From positions 124,001-188,000 of the forward strand of contig NZ_JAJFAY010000003.1 of assembly GCF_021083305.1 (NCBI RefSeq): DNA of 64,000 nt. Reading direction: 5' to 3'. Numbering within the stretch: the first letter of the stretch is position 1; each line of letters starts with the position of its first letter. The notes below the pieces were generated by a model, which worked only from the letters and a program-made list of their open reading frames with translations, was not told the DNA's origin and searched no databases. The position numbers and the translations under genes are program-made. This document shows, in pieces, positions 35,454-44,590 of the stretch. Source of the DNA: Haladaptatus sp. DYF46. Its GTDB lineage: Archaea; Halobacteriota; Halobacteria; Halobacteriales; Haladaptataceae.

Positions 35454-35650
35454 ACGTTTCGATGGAGCGAGTCGCTTGTGAAAGGTGTGGCCGTTTCGCC
35501 GTCTCCCAGTTTCGTCGTGCGCCGGTCAGCGCCTCCCCCATCGATGGGTGCCCCGTAGTGGTTTGGAGAAGAAATGGCAGGTACGGACCGTTCGGGGACG
35601 GCCACGCCGAACCGTGCCCATCATAGCAGTGGACGACAACGGACACACAG

Positions 35651-36889
35651 ATGACTGCCAACCCGTCGGAACGACTCTCCTTTTCGGACATCGAACAGGC
35701 AATCGAACGACTCGACGACCCAGAAGTCGTCAAACGGACGCCCGTCGAACGGAGCACGTCCCTCGACGAGCGAACCGGGGGCGAAGTACATCTCAAGATG
35801 GAACACCTCCAGTGGACGGGGTCGTTCAAAACGCGCGGCGCGTACAACAAAATCGAACGCGACGTCGTCGGGACGGACACCGACCGCGTCGTCGCGGCGA
35901 GCGCCGGCAATCACGCGCAGGGAGTCGCGCTCGCGGCGACCAAACTCGGCATCGACTCCACGATCGTCATGCCGAAGACCGCCCCGCAGACGAAGATAGA
36001 CGCGACGAGGGGCTACGGCGGCGAGGTGGAACTCGTCGGGCGGGACTTCCGCGAGGCGATGGACCACGCACAGGGCCTCGCGGAGGAGGGGTCCGCGGAA
36101 CTCATCCACGCCTACGACGATCCGGCCATCATCGCCGGACAGGGAACGCTCGGCGTGGAGATGTACGAGGACCTCCCGGACGTCGATACGGTCGTGGTTC
36201 CCATCGGCGGCGGCGGCCTCATCTCCGGCATCGCGCTGGCGTTCGCCGAACTGTCCCCCGAGACGCGAATCGTGGGCGTTCAGGCGACGGGTGCCGCGAC
36301 CGTTCCGGATAGTTTGGACAAAGGGATTCCGCAAACGCTCGATTCCGTGGACACCATCGCCGACGGCATCGCGACGGGCGGCATCTCCGAGTTGACGCTC
36401 GGAATCATCGAGGACCACGTCGACGAGATCGTCACCGTGACGGACAGCGAAATCGCGCGGGCGGTCCTCTTCCTGCTCGAACGGGCGAAACAGGTGGTCG
36501 AGGGTGCCGGTGCGGCCTCCGTCGCGGCCATCATGGGCGAAGCACTCGACGTCGAGGGGGAGACGGTGATGCCGTTGCTCTGTGGCGGGAACCTCGATAT
36601 GACGATGCTCCAAACCGTACTGGTGCACGCGCTGACGAACCGCGAACAGCTCCTCCGACTTCGGGTTCGCATCCACGACCAACCCGGCAAGATGCAGGAG
36701 GTGTCCGGCATCATCGCGAACCACGGGGCGAACATCCGGAACGTCCGACACGATCGTTCGGCACCCGAACTGGACGTCGGCGAAGCGTACCTCGTCTTTC
36801 AGGTGGAGACGAGCGGTGCTGGACAAGCGCGGAACATCATTCGTTCGATACGCAGTCACTCCTACGAGGTCATCCACGTCAACTCCTGA
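35651..36889 (+). CDS. ilvA: Threonine ammonia-lyase (threonine deaminase) with ACT domain
   Basis: This 412-residue PLP enzyme has HLQWTGSFKTRGAYNK with the PLP-binding Lys60, SAGNHAQGVA, and the Gly-rich phosphate loop VVPIGGGGLISG. Residues from about 335 on form an ACT-like domain (RVRIHDQPGKMQEVSGIIANHGANI), so feedback control by isoleucine or a similar ligand is likely. It deaminates threonine to 2-oxobutyrate for isoleucine synthesis. Length and order match catabolic/biosynthetic TdcB-IlvA types with a single ACT domain. Confidence 0.93.
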   Translation: MTANPSERLSFSDIEQAIERLDDPEVVKRTPVERSTSLDERTGGEVHLKMEHLQWTGSFKTRGAYNKIERDVVGTDTDRVVAASAGNHAQGVALAATKLGIDSTIVMPKTAPQTKIDATRGYGGEVELVGRDFREAMDHAQGLAEEGSAELIHAYDDPAIIAGQGTLGVEMYEDLPDVDTVVVPIGGGGLISGIALAFAELSPETRIVGVQATGAATVPDSLDKGIPQTLDSVDTIADGIATGGISELTLGIIEDHVDEIVTVTDSEIARAVLFLLERAKQVVEGAGAASVAAIMGEALDVEGETVMPLLCGGNLDMTMLQTVLVHALTNREQLLRLRVRIHDQPGKMQEVSGIIANHGANIRNVRHDRSAPELDVGEAYLVFQVETSGAGQARNIIRSIRSHSYEVIHVNS

Positions 36890-36969
36890 CGCGATTCGAA
36901 AACGGTCCGTCGTATCGATACAATCTCGAGTCCTTCTCAAAAGGAGACACAAAGTAACCCTGTACCGCG

Positions 36970-37824
36970 TCAGTCTCGAACGGTCTCTCGGCTCTCGTGC
37001 CCCCATATCAGGTCGAAGTATCGTTTCATTCCCGCGACGAACGACCCGTTTTCGGTGACTGCGGCCTGCCGCATGTGGAGCGGAACGTCCTTTTCCTCGA
37101 CGAGGAGGATGGCTTTTCCCGTCTCGTACTCCATGCTCGGGTCGGTCAACGTTCCCCGCCACGGGAGCTTTTCGTCGCTGAATCGGTAGTCCACACGCGG
37201 ATACGTTTCGTCGATGTAGGAGACGATCTCCCGCTGTATCGCCTCGTTCTCCTCGGTCAGGTGTTTCGGGTCGAGAAACAGGATCTGAACGGTGATGTCG
37301 CGGTCCAGAGCCTCCTCGAAGGCGGGTTCGACGTTGGAGAAGTATTCGAAGCTCTTCGTGATGACACAGAGGATGTCATCGGCGGTATGATAGAGCTCTC
37401 TGGTCTCCGTTTCGCTCGGTTCGCCGACGTCCACGACGTAAAAGAGGTCCTCCGTGGGTGTGATGCGTTCGCTCGACTGTTCGTAAAGCGGTTGAAACGC
37501 ATCGAGGAAATCGTCCCGAACGGACTCCACGTCCTGTCGAAAGGATTCGTACGCTTGCCGTTTGTTTTCCTGTGACCGATTGAGGATTTCGGCGGGGGGT
37601 TTGGGTTGGTACTCCTTGGGACGGCCTGGAATCGTCTTGATGTATCCCATGTCGGTGAGCGAATCGAGGACGCCGTAGATACGGGCTTTCGGGATTCCGG
37701 TCGCCTCCGCGAGGTTCGGCGCGGTCGTCCGTCCGATCGAAAAGAGCTGTTCGAGCGCGGTCGACTCGTACTCCTTTAAGTCGAGAAACTCCAGCAGTGC
37801 GGTCGTATCTCGGGATGAATTCAT
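36970..37824 (-). CDS. TrmB-family transcriptional regulator
   Basis: This 284-residue protein has an N-terminal winged helix (FLDLKEYESTALEQLFSIGRTTAPNLAEATGIPKARIYGVLDSL), a coiled segment (residues 85-115) and a C-terminal effector domain, as in archaeal TrmB sugar-responsive regulators. It is convergent with ilvA (80 bases) and divergent from the 42-residue acidic gene and the SDR operon, so those are the natural candidate targets. Whether it binds a sugar is inferred from the family. Confidence 0.85.
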   Translation of the reverse strand: MNSSRDTTALLEFLDLKEYESTALEQLFSIGRTTAPNLAEATGIPKARIYGVLDSLTDMGYIKTIPGRPKEYQPKPPAEILNRSQENKRQAYESFRQDVESVRDDFLDAFQPLYEQSSERITPTEDLFYVVDVGEPSETETRELYHTADDILCVITKSFEYFSNVEPAFEEALDRDITVQILFLDPKHLTEENEAIQREIVSYIDETYPRVDYRFSDEKLPWRGTLTDPSMEYETGKAILLVEEKDVPLHMRQAAVTENGSFVAGMKRYFDLIWGHESRETVRD

Positions 37825-37890
37825 GGGTCATCCAAGACAGTTCACCGTATTAAATCACGGTTTGTGACGGCGAGGATGTTCTACCTCCGA

Positions 37891-37900
37891 AATACTTATA
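37891..37900 (+). promoter_or_regulatory. TATA-like box before the small acidic gene
   Basis: AATACTTATA lies 29 bases before the ATG at 37929, in the divergent gap shared with the TrmB-family gene. The spacing predicts a leaderless transcript. Confidence 0.45.
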
Positions 37901-37928
37901 ATGGAACGCATGAATAGTTACTCAGAAT

Positions 37929-38057
37929 ATGAGTAAGCCAGCTGCGGACGAAGGGGAGGAGGGTGACGACGAACGAGAACACCTCGACGATATCGAAGAC
38001 GGTGCTGGGTGTGTCGAGATCTGGGAACGGTTGAGCGAACGGCGTGAAGAGGAATAG
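37929..38057 (+). CDS. Small acidic protein (42 aa)
   Basis: The product MSKPAADEGEEGDDEREHLD, then DIEDGAGCVEIWERLSERREEE, is 42 residues, very acidic, with an amphipathic C-terminal helix and one Cys. The GAGC-x-EIWE block resembles small haloarchaeal proteins that I have seen only as uncharacterised entries. It lies between the TrmB-type regulator and the SQD1-type gene and may share regulation with them. Confidence 0.6.
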   Translation: MSKPAADEGEEGDDEREHLDDIEDGAGCVEIWERLSERREEE

Positions 38058-38225
38058 CGGTGTTCACCGTCCGTTGACGAACTGCTGTTCGAGGGGTCAC
38101 GGGAAAATGCGGCGGGTGGTTCGAACGAGTGTCAGAAAACATATTGCTCCGGAGTTTGTCAATGTAACAATCAAGACCAAAAGGGGAATACTTTCATATC
38201 ATAGTTACCCTATATCTGAGTAACC

Positions 38226-39443
38226 ATGTCGATACTTGTAACAGGAGCAGACGGGTACGTCGGTTGGCCGACAGCACTGCGGATCGCTGACCGAACGGAC
38301 GACCGAGTCATCCTCGTCGATAACTTCGGCCGACGGGAGTGGGTCACCGAAGTCGGGAGCACCAGCGCGACTCCCGTCCAATCGATGGAGGAACGAATCG
38401 ACGCCGCGAAGTCCCGACTGGGACTCCACAACCTCTCGTTCGTCGAGGGCGACCTGACCGAGAAGGCCTTCGTCGACGAACTGCTCGCGGTCCACCAACC
38501 GGAGACCGTCGTTCACGCGGCCGCACAACCTTCCGCGCCGTACTCCCAGATAAACGGCGAGCGCGCGAACTACACCCAACACAACAACCTGCAATCGACG
38601 CGAAACCTCCTCTGGGGCCTCGAAGAGAACGACCTCACCGACACGCACTTCATCGAGACGACGACGACGGGCGTCTACGGTGCCCCGGAGTTCCCGATTC
38701 CGGAGGGCGGGGCCACGATGGAGAACGGCGGCGAACGCGACGAGGTGCCGTTCCCGGCGATGGCGGGTAGCTGGTACCACCTGACCAAGTCCCACGACGC
38801 GGCGAACATGCGGCTGGCGCACAAGCAGTTCGGGATTCCGATCAGCGACGTTCGGACCGCGATCGTCTACGGAACAGAAACCGAGGAGACCCGCGCCAGC
38901 GACACCGACCTGAAGACGCGCTTCGACTTCGATTACTACTTCGGAACCGTCAGCCACCGATTCGCGGCCCAAGCGGTCGCCGGCTACCCCGTGACGGTGT
39001 ACGGCAAGGGCGAGCAACGAAAGCCGTTCATCAGCCTCGAAGACGCCGTCGAAGGATTGGCACAGCTCGCACTGGCGGACCACACCGAGCGCGACGACGA
39101 GTTCGTCGTCTACAATCAGGTGACGCGACCGATCAGCATCGTCGAAGTCGCGAACACCATCGCCGACGTGGCCGCGGAGTTCGACTACGACGTCGAAGTG
39201 GAACACTTCGAGAACCCGCGCGACGAGGACGAGACCCACAAGATGGAGATGGAGAACGGCAACTACATGGACCTCATCGGCGAGCAGGCACAATCCTTCG
39301 AGGACGGCGTTCGTGACATCTTCGAAACGCTGAGCCAGTACGAGGAGACCATCTCGACGCACGAGGACCGCTTCCTGCCCGGCGTCCTCGAAGAGCGGAT
39401 GGAAGAAGAAGATGAAGAAGAAGCGGTCGCGGAGCTCGACTGA
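38226..39443 (+). CDS. UDP-sulfoquinovose synthase-like SDR (SQD1/Agl3 family)
   Basis: This 405-residue protein has the Rossmann start SILVTGADGYVGWPTALRIA, the family-specific REWVTEVGS, AAQPSAPYSQ, TTTGVYGAPEFPIPEGG, the YHLTK catalytic pair, and RFDFDYYFGTVSHRFAAQA. These agree with SQD1 and Sulfolobus Agl3, which convert UDP-glucose and sulfite to UDP-sulfoquinovose for sulfolipids or N-glycans. An AATACTTTC box about 30 bases upstream suggests leaderless transcription. Two more SDR genes follow immediately. Sulfite use is inferred from the family. Confidence 0.85.
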   Translation: MSILVTGADGYVGWPTALRIADRTDDRVILVDNFGRREWVTEVGSTSATPVQSMEERIDAAKSRLGLHNLSFVEGDLTEKAFVDELLAVHQPETVVHAAAQPSAPYSQINGERANYTQHNNLQSTRNLLWGLEENDLTDTHFIETTTTGVYGAPEFPIPEGGATMENGGERDEVPFPAMAGSWYHLTKSHDAANMRLAHKQFGIPISDVRTAIVYGTETEETRASDTDLKTRFDFDYYFGTVSHRFAAQAVAGYPVTVYGKGEQRKPFISLEDAVEGLAQLALADHTERDDEFVVYNQVTRPISIVEVANTIADVAAEFDYDVEVEHFENPRDEDETHKMEMENGNYMDLIGEQAQSFEDGVRDIFETLSQYEETISTHEDRFLPGVLEERMEEEDEEEAVAELD

Positions 39444-39452
39444 GGATCATCC

Positions 39453-40445
39453 ATGAACGTCCTCGTCACTGGCGGCTGTGGATACATCGGCAGCGTCCTC
39501 GTCCCGCTATTGCAGGCCGACGAACGGGTCGGTACCGTCTCGGTCCTCGACAACCTCTCCAACGGGTCGCCGCGAAACCTCCTCGGCGCGTACATCGGGA
39601 GGGATACCGATCTCGTGTTCCGTCGGGGTGACGTTCGGGAGTACGGCAACGTCGAAAACGCCATGCGTGGCGTGGACACCGTCGTTCACCTCGCCGGTAT
39701 CACGGGCGCATCGAGCACCCACGACCGCGAGGAGGAGACGTATGCGGTCAATCTCGACGGAACGAGGAACGTGTTGTCCGCGGCGAAGAAGCTCGGCGTC
39801 GACAACGTGGTGTTCGCCTCCTCGTGTAACAACTACGGACGAGCGACCAGCACGAACATCACCGAGGAGACGGAGGCCAATCCGTTGAACCCGTACGCCG
39901 AAACGAAGTACGAAGGCGAGCAGGCGCTCGTCGACCACGTTTCCGACGGCCACTTCCGAGGAACGGCGCTTCGGATGAGTACCAATTACGGCTACTCGCC
40001 CGGCATCCGGTTCAACCTCGTCGTCAATCACTTCGTCTTCCGAGCGGTGACGAACCGCCCGCTCACCGTCTACGGCGACGGGACAAACTGGCGGCCGTTC
40101 ATCCACGTCAACGACGCCGCCAGAGCGTTCAAGCAGGCGGCCTGCAACCCGCGATCGTGGACCGAAACGGTGTACAACGTCGGTGCCAACGACGAAAACT
40201 ACCAGATAGCGGATATCGCTCAAAACGTCCGTGAGGAGGTCGATGGTACGTTCGACATCACCTACCTCGAAGACGAACAGCCGGGGCCGTCGTATCACGT
40301 GAACTTCGACCGCGTGGCCGAAACCGGATTCGAACTCGAATGGACGGTTCGCGACGGGATTCGCGATCTCATGCGCCAGTTCACGTCGCCGAACACGTCG
40401 CCCACCTCGAACGAGCCACCCAAATCGAACGTTCCAAGAACGTAA
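39453..40445 (+). CDS. NAD-dependent epimerase/dehydratase (SDR), SQD operon gene 2
   Basis: This 330-residue extended SDR begins MNVLVTGGCGYIGSVLVPLL, has FASSCNNYGRA and YAETK (catalytic Tyr/Lys), and the binding block VYGDGTNWRPFIHVNDAARA. It starts 9 bases after the SQD1-type gene and ends 2 bases before the next SDR. It likely acts on the same sugar nucleotide or a related one, as 4-epimerase or 4,6-dehydratase; the precise reaction cannot be told. The C-terminal 20 residues are a Pro/Asn/Ser-rich tail. Confidence 0.85.
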   Translation: MNVLVTGGCGYIGSVLVPLLQADERVGTVSVLDNLSNGSPRNLLGAYIGRDTDLVFRRGDVREYGNVENAMRGVDTVVHLAGITGASSTHDREEETYAVNLDGTRNVLSAAKKLGVDNVVFASSCNNYGRATSTNITEETEANPLNPYAETKYEGEQALVDHVSDGHFRGTALRMSTNYGYSPGIRFNLVVNHFVFRAVTNRPLTVYGDGTNWRPFIHVNDAARAFKQAACNPRSWTETVYNVGANDENYQIADIAQNVREEVDGTFDITYLEDEQPGPSYHVNFDRVAETGFELEWTVRDGIRDLMRQFTSPNTSPTSNEPPKSNVPRT

Positions 40446-40447
40446 CC

Positions 40448-41434
40448 ATGACAAGAAATCCAACGAACGAAACACCGACCATCGCCGTGACCGGCGCCGC
40501 CGGGTTCATCGGCAGTCGCGTCGTGAACCGAATGCAAGCGGCCTACCCGGAGTGGGACATCGTCGCGCTCGATAACTTCTACTTGGGAGGGGTTCGAACT
40601 ATCGGCGACGTCGACGTTCTGCACGTGGATATTCGAAACCGCGACCGGCTCGAAGCGGCCCTCGACGGCGCGGATATCGTGTTACATCTCGCGGCCATCA
40701 GCGGGGTGGACGACTGTGAAACCAACCGTGACCTCGCGTACGACGTCAACGTACAGGGCACGGCCAACGTCGCGTGGTTCTGCCGCAAGACCGGCGCGGG
40801 ACTCGTGTTCCCGTTCAGCATGGCCGTCCTCGGCGACCCGCAACAGTTCCCCATCACGGCCGACCTGCCGCGTGACCCGATGAACTGGTACGGCCGGACG
40901 AAACTCCTCGGGGAACACACCGTCGAGGACATGGCACACGATGCGTTCCCGGCCCATCTCTATCTCAAGTCCAACCTGTACGGGGAACACGAAATCGATG
41001 GACAAACCATCTCGAAGGGGACGGTCATCAACTTCTTCGTCAATCGCGTGTTCTCGGACCATCCGCTGACCGTTTACGAACCCGGCACCCAATCACGAAA
41101 CTACATCCACGTGAAGGACGTCGCGCGTGCGTACGTTCGGAGCGTGGAAGTGATGGTCCAACAACTCGAAGCGGGCGAAACGGGCGTTCAACGGTACGAA
41201 ATCGCGAGCAGCGAGGACCCGAGCGTCATGGAAGTCGGTGAACTCGTCGCGCAAGTCGCAGCGGAGGAGGCGGACATCGAAAAGGACGTCACCCTCGTCG
41301 AGAATCCGCGTTCGAGCGAGACGCTCGTAGGTGACTTCAGCGTCGATACCACGAAAACGCACGAGGAACTCGGTTGGGAGATCAAACACTCAGTCGAGGA
41401 GTCGGTTCGCGAGTTGATTCGAAAGAAGGCGTGA
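40448..41434 (+). CDS. NAD-dependent epimerase/dehydratase (SDR), SQD operon gene 3
   Basis: From the ATG at 40448 this 328-residue SDR has IAVTGAAGFIGSRVVNRMQ, FPFSMAVLGDP in place of the usual SS-x-YG segment, and YGRTK as the catalytic pair. The open frame extends to 40340 inside the previous gene, but the ATG just after the previous stop is the natural start. It completes the three-SDR run; substrate is unknown. Confidence 0.85.
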   Translation: MTRNPTNETPTIAVTGAAGFIGSRVVNRMQAAYPEWDIVALDNFYLGGVRTIGDVDVLHVDIRNRDRLEAALDGADIVLHLAAISGVDDCETNRDLAYDVNVQGTANVAWFCRKTGAGLVFPFSMAVLGDPQQFPITADLPRDPMNWYGRTKLLGEHTVEDMAHDAFPAHLYLKSNLYGEHEIDGQTISKGTVINFFVNRVFSDHPLTVYEPGTQSRNYIHVKDVARAYVRSVEVMVQQLEAGETGVQRYEIASSEDPSVMEVGELVAQVAAEEADIEKDVTLVENPRSSETLVGDFSVDTTKTHEELGWEIKHSVEESVRELIRKKA

Positions 41435-41534
41435 CCGGTGGAATTCGTTTTTGGAATACGGAATCGGTTTTGTTTGCCGTCGTTCGAGTCATATCGGACC
41501 CTCGTTGTCAACGACAACCGTGTGAACCGTTAAC

Positions 41535-41573
41535 TGACTAGTTAGTCAAAACCCTTTTGACTGACTGATCAGT
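41535..41573 (+). promoter_or_regulatory. Two palindromic operators before the TetR-MATE operon
   Basis: TGACTA-GT-TAGTCA (41535-41548) and ACTGATCAGT (41564-41573) are perfect palindromes in the 40-base span before the TetR start at 41588, and both share the ACT/AGT half-site found in many TetR-type operators. Their centres are about 27 bases apart. Autorepression of the operon by the TetR protein is the simplest reading. Confidence 0.65.
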
Positions 41574-41587
41574 AAGTACGGTAACGA

Positions 41588-42172
41588 ATGAATACGGAAA
41601 CGTCCACCGAGATAATACGGGCGACGGGCCGGGCCCTCTGTGAACACGGCTACGCCAACCTCACGATGCAACGCATCGCGGAGGAGTCGTCGATGACGAC
41701 GGCGGCGATACACTATCACTTCGACACGAAAGAGGAACTGTTGAACGCGCTCCTCGACGACGTGGTCGACGACTTCGAAGAGCGGTTGGCCTGTGACGGC
41801 GGCGATCCGCGGGAACGCCTCGCGGCGTTCTTGGATGCGGTTTTCACCCCATCGATCGACCGCGCCGACGAGTTCCCGGTCGCGATAATGGAACTGAAAT
41901 CGCAGGCACCGTACCACGAAACGTATCGGAAACGATTCATCGAACTGGACGAGGCGATGCGTGCCGTCGTCGCGACGATAGTCCGCGATGGGATAGCGGA
42001 CGGCCATTTCGACGACGCCGACCCGGACGAAGTCGCTCGCACCGTCAGCACGATATTCAACGGCGGGCACGTTCGAAAAGTCGCGCTTGGAGAAGGTCAC
42101 GAGGAAACCCGCCGAGCGGTCGAGCGGTATCTGGAACTGCGACTCGCGTGGACGCCGGAGGTGGCGGCATGA
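41588..42172 (+). CDS. TetR/AcrR-family repressor
   Basis: This 194-residue protein has an N-terminal TetR helix-turn-helix (GRALCEHGYANLTMQRIAEESSMTTAAIHYHFDTKEELL) and a helical ligand-binding C-terminal half. The ATGA overlap with the MATE gene marks a two-gene operon, and the two palindromes upstream suggest autorepression lifted by a compound exported by the MATE pump. Confidence 0.9.
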   Translation: MNTETSTEIIRATGRALCEHGYANLTMQRIAEESSMTTAAIHYHFDTKEELLNALLDDVVDDFEERLACDGGDPRERLAAFLDAVFTPSIDRADEFPVAIMELKSQAPYHETYRKRFIELDEAMRAVVATIVRDGIADGHFDDADPDEVARTVSTIFNGGHVRKVALGEGHEETRRAVERYLELRLAWTPEVAA

Positions 42173-43647
42173 GTTTCTTCAAGGGACAAGAGGAACTCGA
42201 CCTCACCGAGGGCGGTATCGTCAAGCCGCTCCTCTACCTCTCGCTTCCCATCGTCATCACGAACCTGATGCAGACCGCCTACAACCTCGCCGACACGTTC
42301 TGGCTCGGCCAGTACTCGACGGAGGCATTGGCGGCCATCTCGTTCGGGTTTCCGATGGTGTTCCTGCTCATCTCGCTGGGGATGGGACTGTCCGTCGCGG
42401 GGAGCGTCCTCGTCGCCCAGCACACGGGAGCGGGTGAAACCGAGCAGGCCGAGTACGCGGCCTCGCAAACGGTCACGTTCGCGTTCATCGGGTCGGTGAT
42501 TCTGGGAGCGGTCGGCTATCCGTTCGTCCGACCCTTCCTCAAATTCCTCGGGGCGTCACCGAGCGTCCTTCCGGGTGCGACCGCGTACATGCAGGTCGTC
42601 GCGCTCGGCCTGCCGTTCATGTTCGGCTTTTTCGTCTTCATCTCGCTGATGCGCGGTGCGGGCGACACGATCACGCCGATGGTCGTCATGTTCGGGACGG
42701 TCGTCATCAACGTGATCCTGGACCCGTTCCTCATCAACGGGTGGACGATCGGACCGCTCGCGTTCCCCGAAATGGGTATCCAAGGGGCGGCGATCGCGAC
42801 CGTCTTCTCCCGAAGTCTCGCGATGCTCGTCGGCCTCGTCATCATGGAGTCCGGGAGGCGCGGCATTCAGATCCATCTCTCGGACATGAAACCCGACTTC
42901 CAGTATCTGCGGAAAATCCTCTCAATCGGCGTCCCGGCGAGCATCGAAGGGACCGGCCGTGCCCTGTCGATAAACGCGCTGTTGCTCGTCGTCGGCCTGT
43001 TCTCGACGTCGGTCGTCGCGGCGTTCGGCATCGGAACTCGCGTCTTCTCGGTCATCTTCCTTCCCGCGATCGCCGTCGCTCGCGGCGTCGAGACGATGTC
43101 CGGCCAGAACATCGGTGCCGGAAAGTACGACCGCGCCGAGCAGGCGAACTACGTCGCCGCCAAGGGACTGTTCGTCGTCCTCGCGCTCGTCGGCGTCCTC
43201 ATCTTCCTCGTCCCGACGCCCATCGTGGGCGTGTTCACCGACGACCCCGCCGTGCTTTCGGAAGGGACCACGTTCCTCAGGTACGTCGCGCTGTCGTTCG
43301 GATTCATCGGAATCATGCGGGCGTTCACCGGCGGCTTCCGCGGTGCCGGCAAGACGATGGTCGCCGCAGCCATCTCCATCATCACCCTCGCCGGTATCCG
43401 ACTGCCGGTGGCGTACGTCGCCTCGCAGTTCCGGTTCGACATTCCGTACGCCCAGTACGTCTTCGGCGTCAGGGGGATCTGGATAGCGTTCTTCGTCTCG
43501 AACGTGGCTGGAGCGGGTATCGCGTGGCTCTGGTTCCGTCGCGGAACGTGGCGCGATAGCGACGTTCGAGGGGCACCGACTTCCAAGGAAATCGAAGCGG
43601 AGGACGTCGGAACGGACGACGTGGACCCGACGACGAGCGACGACTGA
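42169..43647 (+). CDS. MATE-family multidrug/cation antiporter
   Basis: From the ATG at 42169 the protein has 492 residues and 12 membrane helices with the repeated halves of MATE pumps: GGIVKPLLYLSLPIVITNLM at the start, FLGASPSVLPGATAYMQVV, and the second-half partner ILSIGVPASIEGTGRALSIN. It exports drugs or cationic metabolites in exchange for Na+ or H+. The upstream TetR gene overlaps by four bases. The last 30 residues are an acidic soluble tail. Confidence 0.9.
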   Translation: MSFFKGQEELDLTEGGIVKPLLYLSLPIVITNLMQTAYNLADTFWLGQYSTEALAAISFGFPMVFLLISLGMGLSVAGSVLVAQHTGAGETEQAEYAASQTVTFAFIGSVILGAVGYPFVRPFLKFLGASPSVLPGATAYMQVVALGLPFMFGFFVFISLMRGAGDTITPMVVMFGTVVINVILDPFLINGWTIGPLAFPEMGIQGAAIATVFSRSLAMLVGLVIMESGRRGIQIHLSDMKPDFQYLRKILSIGVPASIEGTGRALSINALLLVVGLFSTSVVAAFGIGTRVFSVIFLPAIAVARGVETMSGQNIGAGKYDRAEQANYVAAKGLFVVLALVGVLIFLVPTPIVGVFTDDPAVLSEGTTFLRYVALSFGFIGIMRAFTGGFRGAGKTMVAAAISIITLAGIRLPVAYVASQFRFDIPYAQYVFGVRGIWIAFFVSNVAGAGIAWLWFRRGTWRDSDVRGAPTSKEIEAEDVGTDDVDPTTSDD

Positions 43648-43783
43648 GCAGGGATACGTCCGAAATCGGTTACGTGAAGGACGCCGGACTCATAGCTCGA
43701 CGGAGAGGAGTCCCGAGAACGTCGAACGATACGAATCGCGACAGTGCTACTCCTTGGGAGCATCCCGAAGGGGTTTCACGAGT

Positions 43784-44590
43784 CTATGCGGAGGTTCGAT
43801 CGGCGAGTTCATCCACTTCCTCCAAGTCGTCCGGAACCAAGACCAACCGGAGACGCGGGCGCCCCACGTCGATAGGGACTTTCTCGGTTTCTATCAGGCC
43901 TCGGTCCTCGAGTCGGGTTTTGGTTCGCGAGAAGGTCGCCTTACTCGCCACCCCCGTATCCTCGCCCCACTTGCTGATATCGTAGAGCAACACTTCGTTG
44001 TTCGCCGCGACCAACAACGCGATGGCGACTTCGTCGAGTTCGTCTTCGTCACCGGGAATCGTTTCGACCGACTCGACGACCATCATGAAGTCGTCCCCGG
44101 CGTTGGAACCGATTTCCTCGCGGAGCGTCTCCTGAACCCGCGAAAGCGGGGGCGTTCGTAGATTGAACGCGTCCCCATCGTCCCAGTCTTCCATGAACGT
44201 CGTCCGCACGTTTTCGACCAATTCGTCGTCCGCCGAGCGCATCCCCGTCGTATTCGAATCCAACGTGACGACGGTCACGACTTCGTCATCGCTGACGATC
44301 AGCGAACTCCGCGCGATGTCGGTGGTCGTCCGGAGTTCCAGGGAACCACGGTCGATCAAATCCGCCACGTGACTGGCGAGGATGAAGTCGTCCAACGAAT
44401 CTTTGAGGACGTCCGGCGTGGCGAGCACCTGCATGTCGGGAAGATCGCCATCGAACGAAGACGCCGTCAACATCATCGTTCGAAAGACATCGTGTGCGGG
44501 ATTCACGATGAGCACCGAGTCGGTGTCTTCGAAAAACGAGTCGATCATATCGGTGAACTCTTCGTCGAGTACGGTTGCTTCTGCGGACAT
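43784..44590 (-). CDS. tbsP: TbsP-like transcriptional regulator (DUF5821)
   Basis: From the ATG at 44590 the protein has 268 residues. The N-terminal half (LDEEFTDMIDSFFEDTDSVLIVNPAHDV onward) and the C-terminal winged helix (VLLYDISKWGEDTGVASKATFSRTKTRLEDRGLIETEKVPIDVGRPRLRL) match the haloarchaeal TbsP regulators, which act with TrmB on central carbon genes in Haloferax. A start four codons earlier (GTG at 44602) is possible. Target genes here are not known; it stands alone after the MATE operon. Confidence 0.8.
   Translation of the reverse strand: MSAEATVLDEEFTDMIDSFFEDTDSVLIVNPAHDVFRTMMLTASSFDGDLPDMQVLATPDVLKDSLDDFILASHVADLIDRGSLELRTTTDIARSSLIVSDDEVVTVVTLDSNTTGMRSADDELVENVRTTFMEDWDDGDAFNLRTPPLSRVQETLREEIGSNAGDDFMMVVESVETIPGDEDELDEVAIALLVAANNEVLLYDISKWGEDTGVASKATFSRTKTRLEDRGLIETEKVPIDVGRPRLRLVLVPDDLEEVDELADRTSA

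Noticed and set aside
35621..37162. Long minus-strand frame opposite threonine deaminase
   Set aside because: Threonine deaminase on the plus strand has the PLP Lys and ACT domain; the reverse frame is a composition shadow.
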